DNA of 64,000 bases from Bacteroidetes bacterium UBA1312 (GCA_002307135.1 DBTQ01000010.1:55799-119798), one strand, 5' to 3'. Positions 8,497 through 17,496 are shown, numbered from the stretch's first letter. Notes: generated by a model not told the origin, from the sequence alone. Translations and numbers: made by a program.

Positions 8497-9774
8497 TTAA
8501 CCAATCGTCGGGTTACTAATAACTGGTACATAAGTATAAACGGTATAAGGTAATATCTTTTTAGCAATATATTTCGACACCAATGAAGCAATTAAAATAG
8601 GGATAAGTAAGATGTATCCGGCTGTTAGTCCGCAAACTAAAAATAGAGCAGTGTAAGGTGCATGTAAGCTGGCACTGAGCACTGCAGCCATTCCTACTAC
8701 CATAAAATTGATTGGTATTACATGAGCATTAAAATACTTGTTGAGCACCAAAGCAAGGAATAGACCTAAAAAAGCACCAATAAACAAACTTGGTGCAAAT
8801 ACACCGCCATCACCACCACTTGCCAATGTAATAGAAGTGATTAATGGTTTTAATAGAAAAACAGCAGCTGCAATTAACAAGGGATAGGTTAATAATAACT
8901 GAGGTTCTGATTGACCAAAAATATCTTTCATTGCATGGTAACCATCACCATATAATTGAGGAAAGCATATTAGTGCAAGACCTATTACGAAAGATCCGAT
9001 AAGTATTTTTACAGGATAGTTGTTTAGTTGTAAAAACGCATTTTTAAAAAATAGCACACATTTGGTCAGATATACAGCATTGAATGCAGCCAAAATACCT
9101 AAGATAATGAAGTATGGGATTGCATAATAATGCCATGTAGTTAATTCGATTTGGAAAAGTGGCGCTTCATGTGTCATCATATTAAACGCCCATGCAGTCA
9201 ATACTGCCAATAAAATGCTGATAATAGAAGCTCTCGTTATTTTATTCGAGATTACTTCAAGAGCGAATAATATACCCGCAATTGGGCTACCAAATAATGC
9301 AGTTACTCCGGCTGCGACTCCGGCACAAATCAATTCTTTTCTGAAAGCAAGGTGAACATGTCCTTTTTTGTGTGCGATGGAACCTATCGTGGCAGCTGCA
9401 ACAACAGTAGAAACTTCAATACCGGTGGAACCGCCAAATATTACGGTCAGGAAACCATTAATGTAATGTGAAGGTATTTTATAGATAGGTAATTCGTCTT
9501 GTTTGTTTTTTAAACTGTTGAATATTTCTTTAATCCCTTTATTTTCCTTTTTCTTAAACAAATATTGACGTAATATAAATATTGAAGACAAGCCGATAAG
9601 CGGTAATAAAAAGTATAAAAATGAATGTTGTGCAGCAGATCCCAAAAGGAAATGTTCGAAATGCTCTGTTATTCTTTTCAAAGAATCTCCTAGCAAGGCA
9701 CACGACAAGCCAATGAAAATAGAAATAACAGTCAATTTTAAAAGTTCATTAAAAGTTCTACTTGTTCTTTTCAT
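8497..9774 (-). CDS. CLC-family chloride channel protein with non-canonical selectivity residues
   Basis: A 425-aa membrane protein with the CLC fold. Helix-N motif GGVFAPSLFIGAFLG and the AGILFALE block are clear. Aligned by eye with E. coli ClC, GSGIPEI reads NKGIKEI (central Ser107 becomes Lys79), GREGP reads GSTGI (gating Glu148 becomes Thr117), and the inner proton glutamate Glu203 becomes Val174. The pore tyrosine region is kept (AGYILLIP). Without both glutamates, H+/Cl- exchange is unlikely, so passive anion conduction is inferred. It has no CBS domains and is not clearly part of an operon. Confidence 0.88.
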   Translation of the reverse strand: MKRTSRTFNELLKLTVISIFIGLSCALLGDSLKRITEHFEHFLLGSAAQHSFLYFLLPLIGLSSIFILRQYLFKKKENKGIKEIFNSLKNKQDELPIYKIPSHYINGFLTVIFGGSTGIEVSTVVAAATIGSIAHKKGHVHLAFRKELICAGVAAGVTALFGSPIAGILFALEVISNKITRASIISILLAVLTAWAFNMMTHEAPLFQIELTTWHYYAIPYFIILGILAAFNAVYLTKCVLFFKNAFLQLNNYPVKILIGSFVIGLALICFPQLYGDGYHAMKDIFGQSEPQLLLTYPLLIAAAVFLLKPLITSITLASGGDGGVFAPSLFIGAFLGLFLALVLNKYFNAHVIPINFMVVGMAAVLSASLHAPYTALFLVCGLTAGYILLIPILIASLVSKYIAKKILPYTVYTYVPVISNPTIG

Positions 9775-9942
9775 ACAATTGAGGTTAATGCTCTATTTTA
9801 TCTATAATCAGAAGGTGAAATTAGTCAATAGGGTTATTGATACGGCGAATTTCTACTACATCTTTTATAAAATAACATATACAAAACAAAGCGACCATTA
9901 TTATAAGCAACGTAAACTTCAATAAGCTTCAATCAAAACCAT

Positions 9943-9950
9943 TACTTTTG
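9943..9950 (+). promoter_or_regulatory. -7 promoter box TACTTTTG for the AhpD-like gene
   Basis: Matches the Bacteroidota -7 consensus TAnnTTTG, 24 nt upstream of the ATG at 9975. Based on motif and position only. Confidence 0.5.
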
Positions 9951-9974
9951 TTATCTCTAAAACAAGCTTCAAAA

Positions 9975-10337
9975 ATGAACAAATTAATAGCAGAATTTGA
10001 TGAATACCGCGGTAAAATGAACGAGGTGATATTGGGTAAACAGAACAAAGTCATCAATCGTCTTTTTAACCTCGACACCAATACTTATGCAGAAGGTGCG
10101 CTTGATGTCAAAACAAAGGAAATGTTGGGACTTGTGGCCAGTATGGTACTACGATGCGATGATTGTATTAAATACCACTTAGGAAAATGTCATGAACAAG
10201 GTCTGACAACAGAAGAGGTTTATGAAGTATTTGCTATTGCTAATATTGTTGGAGGTACCATCGTCATTCCACATACTCGCCGTGGTGCTGAGTACTGGGA
10301 AGCATTAATTGCCGATGACAACCGACATATTTTGTAG
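9975..10337 (+). CDS. Carboxymuconolactone decarboxylase / AhpD-like protein
   Basis: A 120-aa protein of the AhpD-like superfamily. The redox-type motif CDDCIKYHLGKCHEQG carries the CxxC pair and the downstream histidine typical of AhpD-like peroxidase partners. These proteins are small all-helical, often trimeric or hexameric, thiol-based antioxidants. The frame opens with TTG at 9948, but the ATG at 9975 (MNKLIAEFDEYRGKMNEVILG) starts the conserved region and has a promoter box 24 nt upstream. It is monocistronic, divergent from the CLC gene. The substrate is unknown. Confidence 0.85.
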   Translation: MNKLIAEFDEYRGKMNEVILGKQNKVINRLFNLDTNTYAEGALDVKTKEMLGLVASMVLRCDDCIKYHLGKCHEQGLTTEEVYEVFAIANIVGGTIVIPHTRRGAEYWEALIADDNRHIL

Positions 10338-10431
10338 GATTAGCATAAAAAATACTTCATCTATTGTTGTAAGCGTAATTAATAGTTTAATTTTCTGGAG
10401 TAAATTAATTATTCAAACCCGGCCTTAATTT

Positions 10432-11760
10432 ATGAATAAAATATTCGATAAAATAGATGTATTGCAGCGGCAATTACACGAATTATTACCGATGAAGTTG
10501 GAAGACCAGCAGCGATTGAATAAAAAATTTCGTTTAGAGTTCAACTATAATTCGAATCATTTGGAAGGGAATACGCTTACCTATGGTGAAACAGAATTGT
10601 TGTTAATTTTTGATGATACAAATGGTAGTCATACCATGCGTGAGTACGAAGAAATGAAAGCTCATGACGTAGCTTATTATTTAGTAGAAGATTGGGCGAA
10701 AGATAACGACAGACCACTTACGGAGCAGAGCATTAAAGAACTTAATGAAATTATATTAGTTCGTCCCTATTGGAAAGATGCCATTACACCTGAAGGTCAA
10801 GCTACGAGAAGACAAATAAAAGTAGGTGATTATAAAGAATATCCAAATTCTGTTCGCTTGCAAAATGGTGAAATTTTCAATTATACGTCTCCTGCTGACA
10901 CACCTATAAAAATGCAGGAATTGATTGATTGGTACAGGCAGGAGAAAAATATGCATCCAGTCGAGATAGCTGCATTGCTACATTATAAATTTGTTTGTAT
11001 TCATCCATTTGATGATGGCAATGGAAGAGTATCACGTCTGTTAATGAATTATGTATTGCTCTCTAATAACTTGCCGCCAATTATTATTAAATCTGAAGAT
11101 AAAGCGAATTACCTGCGTGCATTGCATTTAGCTGATATTGGAGCAGTCGATTCCTTTACAGAATACATTGCACAACAAGTTATATGGTCATTGGATATTT
11201 CATTAAATGCAGCTAAAGGAGAAAGTATTGATGAATCAAATGATTGGAAGAAAAAGCTAACAATTATTAAGAAGGAAGTTCCCAATTCTGAAGAATTAAA
11301 AATTCAAAAAAGTGATCAAGTAGTACAACAGATCATAAAAAATACAGTACAGCCATTTATAACTTTGCTTATGACGGAGTTATCGTCCTTTGATGATTTA
11401 TTCGCCATAAAACAGATGTATTTCCAAGGTTCAGGAAGCTCATATTCAATTTCCAATATAGATGGTATTAATGAGGCTCTCAGTGTATTGATTGAGAATA
11501 TGAAAGATTATATCGTTTTTCATTATAGTCTTCAAGGGTTTAAGAAAAATGGAATAAAAGCATTTAATGTGTTTATTGAGGTGCAATGGGAGTTTTATCA
11601 ATTTACATACAAGTTTTCTATAAAAAATGTAGAACCAAACATTATTTCTGAAAAGTTATATCATAAGCAATTTACAACTGAAGAAACTCAAGTACTGGTT
11701 AATAAATGTGCTGAAAAGCTAGTGGAATATATAGAACTTACTATAAAAAACAATATTTAA
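10432..11760 (+). CDS. Fic family protein with built-in inhibitory motif
   Basis: A 442-aa Fic-domain protein. The active-site loop HPFDDGNGR (191-199) matches HPFx(D/E)GNGRxxR, so transfer of AMP or another nucleotide part to a target hydroxyl is expected. Near the N-terminus, SNHLEG (41-46) fits the (S/T)xxxE(G/N) inhibitory helix, so the protein should hold itself inactive (class II arrangement). About 190 residues after the core are not a recognised domain and may bind the target. It stands alone between an AhpD-like gene and a strong terminator. Target unknown. Confidence 0.9.
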   Translation: MNKIFDKIDVLQRQLHELLPMKLEDQQRLNKKFRLEFNYNSNHLEGNTLTYGETELLLIFDDTNGSHTMREYEEMKAHDVAYYLVEDWAKDNDRPLTEQSIKELNEIILVRPYWKDAITPEGQATRRQIKVGDYKEYPNSVRLQNGEIFNYTSPADTPIKMQELIDWYRQEKNMHPVEIAALLHYKFVCIHPFDDGNGRVSRLLMNYVLLSNNLPPIIIKSEDKANYLRALHLADIGAVDSFTEYIAQQVIWSLDISLNAAKGESIDESNDWKKKLTIIKKEVPNSEELKIQKSDQVVQQIIKNTVQPFITLLMTELSSFDDLFAIKQMYFQGSGSSYSISNIDGINEALSVLIENMKDYIVFHYSLQGFKKNGIKAFNVFIEVQWEFYQFTYKFSIKNVEPNIISEKLYHKQFTTEETQVLVNKCAEKLVEYIELTIKNNI

Positions 11761-11780
11761 TTTTGACGTTGTTTTACCTA

Positions 11781-11809
11781 AAAGTGCACCGCGTTCTGTG
11801 GTGCACTTT
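11781..11809 (+). terminator. Intrinsic terminator after the Fic gene
   Basis: 10-bp perfect arms AAAGTGCACC/GGTGCACTTT with a 9-nt loop, followed by TTATTTTATT, 20 nt after the stop. Confidence 0.88.
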
Positions 11810-11907
11810 TTATTTTATTGAACGAATGATCAACTTAAGTGTATTACTTATACGAGCTCGGACAATAACACACTTTTAATAATCTTATTCTTTTTAAAAC
11901 AAACACA

Positions 11908-13062
11908 ATGAACCTAAAATATTTTAGCGGAATAATATTAATCTGCTTGAGCGTAAATACAATGCCTTCCTTTGCTCAAAAGCCGGAAACTGTTTACAGC
12001 ATAGCGCATGTGGTCAAGCCCATTGAATTTTATATTGAACAAATAGGACTCTGGAAAAAGGAACTAGACAAAGACAAAACAAATCCAACGGCGTGGTTTA
12101 ATTATTACAAAGCCAACCGATATGCACACATTTCAAGTGGACATGATTCCGTATATGCAAGTAACCGATTCCAGCGAATACAAGCCGTAGTAAAAGAAAT
12201 GGAGGCTAATATTCCTAATACGTTTGAGGCTCATTTTATTAAATGGGCAAATGGTTATAACGACTGGAATCTATTGCCCGAGTTACAAAAAGCATACGAA
12301 ATGGATTCCACACGTATCGAAACTTATGATGGGTTTATTAATTTGTATGAGGCGAATAGAGATATGGTAAAGCGGGATTATTTTCTTAAAAAATGGTATC
12401 AGACAGGTTTGGTGTCTCCAGGTTTGCTCAACTACAATTATAATGTTTTGAAATCGCTTAAGCCTAATGCTATATTGATTACGGCCGGAGACAATGATAC
12501 TTATTTTGCTTGGATGGTACAAGCTGTTTTAGGCATTCGAAAAGATGTTACTATTATTAATGTTGGTTTGGCATCAATGAAAGACTATGCGGCGCGCCTT
12601 TCTGCTGAACTGGGAGTTAACTTGCCCAATACTGAAGACGAAAAATACGAAGTTTATACTCAGCATTTTTATAAAGCACTTGTAAATAATAAATTCAAAC
12701 GACCGGTATATGCCGGGCTGACTGTTGGAGATGAATTTACCAAACCTGTAGAAAGTAATCTTTATCTGATTGGATTAGCTTATGAATATAGTGATGAGAA
12801 AATGGACAATATTGCCATACTCAAAAAGAATTTGGAGAAAGAGTATGCGTTAGATTATCTGGATGCAAGTTTTGGAATAGATACTTACGAAACAGTTGTT
12901 GCCTGCGCTAATTCAAATTATGTTGTTCCAATGCTTACTTTGTATAATCATTATAAATTGAGTGATGATATGGAACGAGCCAACTATTGGAAAGAGAAGG
13001 CAAAAAAAGTGGCGAAAAAGGGTGGTAAGGAAGAGGAAATGAAGAATTATTTCAAAGAATAA
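11908..13062 (+). CDS. Secreted protein related to the C-terminal part of DUF2723-type proteins
   Basis: A 384-aa protein with a signal peptide (MNLKYFSGIILICLSVNTMPSFAQ). The segment LKPNAILITAGDNDTYFAWMVQAV followed by RKDVTIINVGLASMKDYAARL resembles the soluble C-terminal domain of DUF2723 membrane proteins (the GDNDT-Y/F...W-x-Q pattern). The multi-membrane part of those proteins is absent. It is followed after 12 bp by an ECF sigma gene and its regulator, so it may be part of their signal circuit. The relationship is from pattern memory, and no activity is claimed. Confidence 0.55.
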   Translation: MNLKYFSGIILICLSVNTMPSFAQKPETVYSIAHVVKPIEFYIEQIGLWKKELDKDKTNPTAWFNYYKANRYAHISSGHDSVYASNRFQRIQAVVKEMEANIPNTFEAHFIKWANGYNDWNLLPELQKAYEMDSTRIETYDGFINLYEANRDMVKRDYFLKKWYQTGLVSPGLLNYNYNVLKSLKPNAILITAGDNDTYFAWMVQAVLGIRKDVTIINVGLASMKDYAARLSAELGVNLPNTEDEKYEVYTQHFYKALVNNKFKRPVYAGLTVGDEFTKPVESNLYLIGLAYEYSDEKMDNIAILKKNLEKEYALDYLDASFGIDTYETVVACANSNYVVPMLTLYNHYKLSDDMERANYWKEKAKKVAKKGGKEEEMKNYFKE

Positions 13063-13074
13063 ATCATCGCTCTT

Positions 13075-13659
13075 TTGGCATTTTTCAATAAAAAAGATAT
13101 CGGCTCCTATACAGATGAATTGCTCATGAAGGAGATTGAACGTGGTAATGCCACTGCGTTCAATCTTTTGTATGAGCGTTATTCCGCTAAACTGTACCGT
13201 TACTTATTTCGGCTATTGTATAATGATGCTGCAAAAGCAGAGGATTTTTTACAGGAGGTTTTTCTGAAAGTATTAAATGCTGCATCTTCTTTCGATACAA
13301 GTCAAAAAGTAAGTACATGGCTTTATTCCATTGCTACCAATATGTGTAGAAATGAATGGCGTAATAATACTAACAGACAACGGTTGATGAAACAATTTGA
13401 ACCTTGGGAACATCATTCCGGAAAATCAATAAATGACCTTTTAGATGAAAAAAAATGGAACAAAGTACTTTATGAAATAATGCAAAAGCTCGAAGATGTT
13501 GAACGCGAAATAATACAGTTACGATTTCAGCAAGAGCTAACTATTCGGGAAATAGCTGCTATTACAGGGCTTCCGGAAGGGACTGTGAAATCAAAATTAT
13601 TTTACCTGTTAAAAAAAATGGCAAAGCAATTAAAGACCAATCCAATTACAATATTATGA
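13075..13659 (+). CDS. RNA polymerase sigma factor, ECF subfamily (second module)
   Basis: A 194-aa ECF sigma factor. Region 2 shows YSAKLYRYLFRLLYNDAAKAEDFLQEVFLKV and TWLYSIATNMCRNEWRN. Region 4 shows LEDVEREIIQLRFQQELTIREIAAITGLPEGTVKSKLFYLLKKM. The only start that gives the usual N-terminus (MAFFNKKDIGSYTDEL) is TTG at 13075; the first ATG would remove 17 residues. The stop overlaps the next gene's start as ATGA, so it is translationally coupled to a membrane-anchored regulator. A different ECF group from the one at 7818 is likely, because the two share little outside the core motifs. Confidence 0.9.
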   Translation: MAFFNKKDIGSYTDELLMKEIERGNATAFNLLYERYSAKLYRYLFRLLYNDAAKAEDFLQEVFLKVLNAASSFDTSQKVSTWLYSIATNMCRNEWRNNTNRQRLMKQFEPWEHHSGKSINDLLDEKKWNKVLYEIMQKLEDVEREIIQLRFQQELTIREIAAITGLPEGTVKSKLFYLLKKMAKQLKTNPITIL

Positions 13660-14315
13660 ACAACGAAAATATGATACCGGACGAAATCATTAATTTAGTG
13701 AACACTAAAGCATTCGCAAATTTATCTGTCGAAGAAAAAAAGATGATTGAAAAGTTTGTAACAGCTCAGGAATATGATGCTATACACGAGGCAAACCAAA
13801 TTACGAAACAATATTTCGATGACAATATGCAACCATCATATCAAGTAAAGCAAAACCTTGACGATGCATTTAAGCAAAAGTTCAAAAATAAAAAATCAAT
13901 CCTCTTAAGCACATTAGAATTGTGGAAAGTAGCAGCCGTTGTCTTATTCCTGTTTGTCTCTTCATTATGGTATTTTAAGAACAACTTTGTCCCCCGTCAG
14001 TCTAATAACTTATTGGTGCACGATACCATTTTTGTAGAAAAGAAGAATAATATAATACAACATATCATTGATACAGTGATTGAATACAAATATGTTCAAG
14101 ATGCTTCTAAAAAGAAAACCCGGCTTCAGATAAGAAATATCGTTATGAACAATGATTATAGGCACGATACCGCGAGTATTAAATCTGCCAAAGACGAAAA
14201 TATCGGTATCCGGACTTTACGAGTAGAGGATTTAAACAAAGATTTGCCCAACAATAATGGCAAATCAATGCAGGAAGATGATCTCGTGAAACGATTCAAT
14301 TTTGCAAAAATCTAA
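13656..14315 (+). CDS. Putative membrane-anchored anti-sigma factor
   Basis: A 219-aa protein whose start overlaps the ECF sigma stop by 4 nt. The N-terminal 85 residues are charged and helical (cytoplasmic). One transmembrane helix is at about 89-107 (WKVAAVVLFLFVSSLWYF), and a basic and Asn-rich periplasmic part follows. It has no zinc-anti-sigma HxxxCxxC motif. Position and topology are the evidence for an anti-sigma role. Convergent with bshA, with stops only about 5 bp apart. Confidence 0.6.
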   Translation: MNNENMIPDEIINLVNTKAFANLSVEEKKMIEKFVTAQEYDAIHEANQITKQYFDDNMQPSYQVKQNLDDAFKQKFKNKKSILLSTLELWKVAAVVLFLFVSSLWYFKNNFVPRQSNNLLVHDTIFVEKKNNIIQHIIDTVIEYKYVQDASKKKTRLQIRNIVMNNDYRHDTASIKSAKDENIGIRTLRVEDLNKDLPNNNGKSMQEDDLVKRFNFAKI

Positions 14316-14319
14316 CTGA

Positions 14320-15468
14320 CTAAAGTATTGCCAGTTTTTTTTTGCTGTATTCAGCAATCACTTGTTGGTACAGCTGTTCATAAATAGGGACTATATTTTT
14401 GCGCTCAAAGTTTTTAGTATGTTGCAGCGCATTTTCTTTAAATGTTTCCAATCGATCATCATCGCTCAAAACATTAATTGCATTTTTGGCCATGTCTGCT
14501 ATGTCTCCAACATCACTCAGATAACCAGTTACACCCTGTACATTTATTTCCGGCAATCCTCCTGTATTGGTGGAGATTACAGGTACGCCACAGGCCATGG
14601 CTTCTAAAGCTGCAAGACCAAAACTTTCATATTCGGAAGGGAGCACAAACAAATCTGTAATACTCAATATTTCATCAACTTGCTCTTGTTTGCCTAAGAA
14701 CCGAATATCATTACATACACCTAAAGTGCGGCAAAGCTCTTCTGCATTAGGGCGTTCTGGCCCGTCTCCTATCATCAACAATTTAGAAGGAATAACTTTT
14801 CTTACCTGTTCAAACACGTGAATAACATCTTCCACTCTTTTTACCTTTCGGAAGTTGGACACATGTGCCAAAATACGTTCTCCGTTGGGTGCAAGCATTT
14901 TTTTAAAATGCTCTTTATCACTATGCTGAAAACGCATGGTATCGACAAAGTTGGGAATGACGTGGATGTCTTTTTCTATTTTAAACCAGCGGTAGGTTTC
15001 CTCTTTAAGATTGTCTGAAACGGCCGTTATGGCAGCAGATTCATTCATAGAGAAAGTGACAACCGGCATATACTTAGGGTCACGACCAACAAGGGTAATG
15101 TCTGTACCATGTAGGGTAGTGATAAATGGAATATCTTTACCCTGCTTCTTTAATATTTGCATTGCAAAATAAGCAGCAGACGCATGTGGTATAGCATAGT
15201 GTACATGCAAAATGTCCAAATTATTATTGCTGATTACATCTACCAAAGTGCCGGTAAGCACTGTTTCGTAAGGTGGAAAATCAAATAAAGGGTAAGTTGG
15301 GACACTTACCTCGTGGTAATAAACATTAGGATGAAAATGAAGCCTTACAGGTTGTTGATAAGTAATGAAGTGTACTTCATGTCCTTTCTCAGAAAGTGCC
15401 ATACCTAGTTCGGTAGCTAATACACCACTACCTCCAAATGTTGGATAACAAACGATACCAATTTTCAT
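14320..15468 (-). CDS. bshA: N-acetyl-alpha-D-glucosaminyl L-malate synthase (bacillithiol pathway)
   Basis: A retaining GT4 glycosyltransferase that joins GlcNAc from UDP-GlcNAc to L-malate, the first step of bacillithiol synthesis. The N-terminus MKIGIVCYPTFGGSGVLATELGMALSEKGHEVHFIT is the BshA hallmark. The sugar-nucleotide site is at PSEYESFGLAALEAMACGVPVISTNTGGLPE, including the E-x7-E pair. The frame is open to 15477, but the ATG at 15468 gives the family start (382 aa). A box reading TACTTTTG on the minus strand (15475-15482) ends only 6 nt before the ATG, so a leaderless mRNA is possible. bshB and bshC are not in the window. Confidence 0.92.
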   Translation of the reverse strand: MKIGIVCYPTFGGSGVLATELGMALSEKGHEVHFITYQQPVRLHFHPNVYYHEVSVPTYPLFDFPPYETVLTGTLVDVISNNNLDILHVHYAIPHASAAYFAMQILKKQGKDIPFITTLHGTDITLVGRDPKYMPVVTFSMNESAAITAVSDNLKEETYRWFKIEKDIHVIPNFVDTMRFQHSDKEHFKKMLAPNGERILAHVSNFRKVKRVEDVIHVFEQVRKVIPSKLLMIGDGPERPNAEELCRTLGVCNDIRFLGKQEQVDEILSITDLFVLPSEYESFGLAALEAMACGVPVISTNTGGLPEINVQGVTGYLSDVGDIADMAKNAINVLSDDDRLETFKENALQHTKNFERKNIVPIYEQLYQQVIAEYSKKKLAIL

Positions 15469-15543
15469 AGGAAGCAAAAGTAGTGGATAAGCCTAAATTT
15501 TATCTTTTTATTTCAATATTACCGTATAGCTTTGTTCTATAAA

Positions 15544-15948
15544 ATGAAACGTTTTGTAGTATCCATATTAGCTATTCTATACCTATTTGCAGGTAGTGGC
15601 TTCCTGATGTACCAGCACTACTGTATGGGCAAATTGGTGGATGAGCGCGTTTCTTATACTTACGAAGATGATGACCATGCCTGCCATAAATGTGGTATGG
15701 AAAAGAAAACAAACAATGGCTGTTGCGAAAGCAAAACCAAAATCGTTAAAAAAGCATACGACGAACAAGTCCTGCATAATAACAAATTGGTTCTTCCTTT
15801 ATTAGAAGCTGCATTACTGCCCTCTATATGCAAGTCTGAAGAGCCGCAAATTTTTTCGAACAGCACATCCTTTGTTGTTCGCTTTTTACAAAAGCCACCC
15901 CCTCAGGAATTTCCGCTTTTTCTCAAATACCGGAATTTAAGAATTTGA
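15544..15948 (+). CDS. HYC_CC_PP family protein
   Basis: A 134-aa exported or anchored protein with an N-terminal hydrophobic segment (MKRFVVSILAILYLFAGSGFLMY). It shows the three features that name this Bacteroidota family: HYC (QHYCMG), CC (NGCCESK) and PP (KPPPQEF). A CHKC pair adds to a cysteine-rich central part that looks able to bind metal. The ATG at 15544 is chosen over the upstream TTG at 15532. It is followed by an HMA-domain protein and a beta-barrel protein, so a periplasmic copper or heavy-metal role is inferred. Family recognised, function unproven. Confidence 0.8.
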   Translation: MKRFVVSILAILYLFAGSGFLMYQHYCMGKLVDERVSYTYEDDDHACHKCGMEKKTNNGCCESKTKIVKKAYDEQVLHNNKLVLPLLEAALLPSICKSEEPQIFSNSTSFVVRFLQKPPPQEFPLFLKYRNLRI

Positions 15949-16079
15949 TACACATTGTTTTATTGACATCGTAGCTGCAATCATCCAGTTTGGTAATGTT
16001 GCGCGCGATATATTCAACAATTATAAAATCAATTACGCATCCGTGTAATTATTATTTCAAATTCTTAAATCAACAAAAA

Positions 16080-16622
16080 ATGAAAAGGATAATCATAGTT
16101 ATAGCACTTATCATGACTAGTGCAGCTTCTTATGCACAAATAAAATCAGCATCACTTACAGCTTCTGGACTCACTTGTAGTATGTGTAGCAAATCTATTT
16201 ATAAGGCGTTAGTTAAATTGCCTGCGGTACAAAGTGTCCAAGAGGACATCGAGCATTCCAGCTTTGAAATAGTATTTAAGCCAGGTTCAATAGTTGCACC
16301 GGACGATATTAAAAAAGCTGTTACAGGTGCCGGATTTGCAATTGCATCACTTAAAATGACTGCAAATTTTGCCAATACAAATGTCGAAAATGATGCTCAT
16401 GTTATTATTGAAGGCAATACTTACCATTTTCTTAATGTAAGCAAACAAACACTTTCCGGTGATAAAGCATTCAAATTGGTGGACAAAAATTTTGTATCAC
16501 AGGCGGAAAATCGCAAATACAAGAAATACACAAATATGAAATGCTTTGAAACAGGTATGAGCGAAAATTGTTGCCATAGTGACAACAAAAAGGGTAATCG
16601 TATTTATCATGTCACCCTTTAA
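16080..16622 (+). CDS. Exported heavy-metal-associated (HMA) domain protein
   Basis: A 180-aa protein with a signal peptide (MKRIIIVIALIMTSAASYAQ), then an HMA ferredoxin-like domain with the metal-site motif LTCSMCSKSI near residues 32-41. The C-terminal half is not a recognised domain but ends with a pair of cysteines near ENCCHSDNK. Such proteins bind Cu(I) or similar ions through CxxC; here the location is periplasmic. The frame runs upstream to 15990, but only the ATG at 16080 gives a signal peptide. It sits 11 bp before the beta-barrel gene and is probably co-transcribed. Confidence 0.8.
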   Translation: MKRIIIVIALIMTSAASYAQIKSASLTASGLTCSMCSKSIYKALVKLPAVQSVQEDIEHSSFEIVFKPGSIVAPDDIKKAVTGAGFAIASLKMTANFANTNVENDAHVIIEGNTYHFLNVSKQTLSGDKAFKLVDKNFVSQAENRKYKKYTNMKCFETGMSENCCHSDNKKGNRIYHVTL

Positions 16623-16633
16623 TCGGACTATTT

Positions 16634-17452
16634 ATGAAGCATTATCTTATTGTTACAAGTGCCATCCTATTGGCACTTGTAACAACTACATCAAGAGCAC
16701 AAGAGCTTTTTGTGTATAGTGAACCTGCTAGTAATATGCCAGCCAAGTCATTGGGCATTAGACTAAGTAATACGATCCTTGATGAATCACATTTAAATAA
16801 AACAACAGATCAGTTTATTCCCGAATTAATGTGGGGGGTAAACAAAAATCTGATGATACATGCAGAAGGGTTTTTCAACAATAGCACGGCTACATTTGAA
16901 TATCTAGGTGCAGCAGCGTATGCTAAATATCGATTTTATAGCCATGACGATGTACATAAACATTTTCGCTTGGCGGCCTTTGCCAGAGTGGCTTACAACA
17001 ATGGGCATGTACATTATGAAGAGTTGCAAACTAATGGAATGAATACAGGTTATACATTCGGATTGGTTGGCACACAATTATTACACAAACAAGCTATTGC
17101 TGCCTCATTGAGCTATGAACAAATTACGGACAATGGTGGTGATAATAGGATACATGACGGAAGAGCTTATCAGGGAATTAATTACACAGTATCAACTGGT
17201 CGTTTGATATTTCCTAAAAAATACGCATCCTATCGGCAGACCAATTTGAATGTGATGTTAGAATTATTGGGACAACAATTACCACAAAATGGATTGTACT
17301 ATCTGGATATTGCACCGTCGCTACAAATAATATTGAATAGCCAAACACGTATTGATTTGGGTTATAGAAAAGAGCTTTGGGGCAATATGGAAAGGATGAC
17401 TACTAGTAGTGTCTTAATACGTGTAGAGCATTTATTATTCAATGTGCTATAA
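16634..17452 (+). CDS. Predicted outer-membrane beta-barrel protein in the metal cluster
   Basis: A 272-aa protein with a signal peptide (MKHYLIVTSAILLALVTTTSRAQ) and alternating amphipathic strands rich in aromatic residues (for example YAKYRFYS, LRLAAFARVAYNNGHVHYEE, RIDLGYRKELWG). The last strand ends VLIRVEHLLFNVL, as expected for a barrel. It closes a three-gene set with HYC_CC_PP and an HMA protein, so metal handling in the envelope is the working idea. The signal-peptide codons contain a perfect 15-bp inverted repeat. Exact family not recognised. Confidence 0.6.
   Translation: MKHYLIVTSAILLALVTTTSRAQELFVYSEPASNMPAKSLGIRLSNTILDESHLNKTTDQFIPELMWGVNKNLMIHAEGFFNNSTATFEYLGAAAYAKYRFYSHDDVHKHFRLAAFARVAYNNGHVHYEELQTNGMNTGYTFGLVGTQLLHKQAIAASLSYEQITDNGGDNRIHDGRAYQGINYTVSTGRLIFPKKYASYRQTNLNVMLELLGQQLPQNGLYYLDIAPSLQIILNSQTRIDLGYRKELWGNMERMTTSSVLIRVEHLLFNVL
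16650..16685 (+). repeat. Perfect 15-bp inverted repeat inside signal-peptide codons
   Basis: Left arm TTGTTACAAGTGCCA (16650-16664), 6-nt loop, exact complement at 16671-16685. It begins 16 nt after the ATG of the beta-barrel gene. No T-run follows, so it is not a standard terminator. It could be an mRNA hairpin or a protein site. Confidence 0.7.
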
Positions 17453-17461
17453 AAATCATGA

Positions 17462-17496
17462 CCATTACAGCGTTATATAATCGCTGTAATGGTTTT
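17462..17496. terminator. Terminator of the metal cluster, shared with a convergent gene
   Basis: Arms CCATTACAGCG/CGCTGTAATGG with a 9-nt loop and TTTT after it, 9 nt past the beta-barrel stop and next to the end of the convergent glycosyltransferase. Confidence 0.85.
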
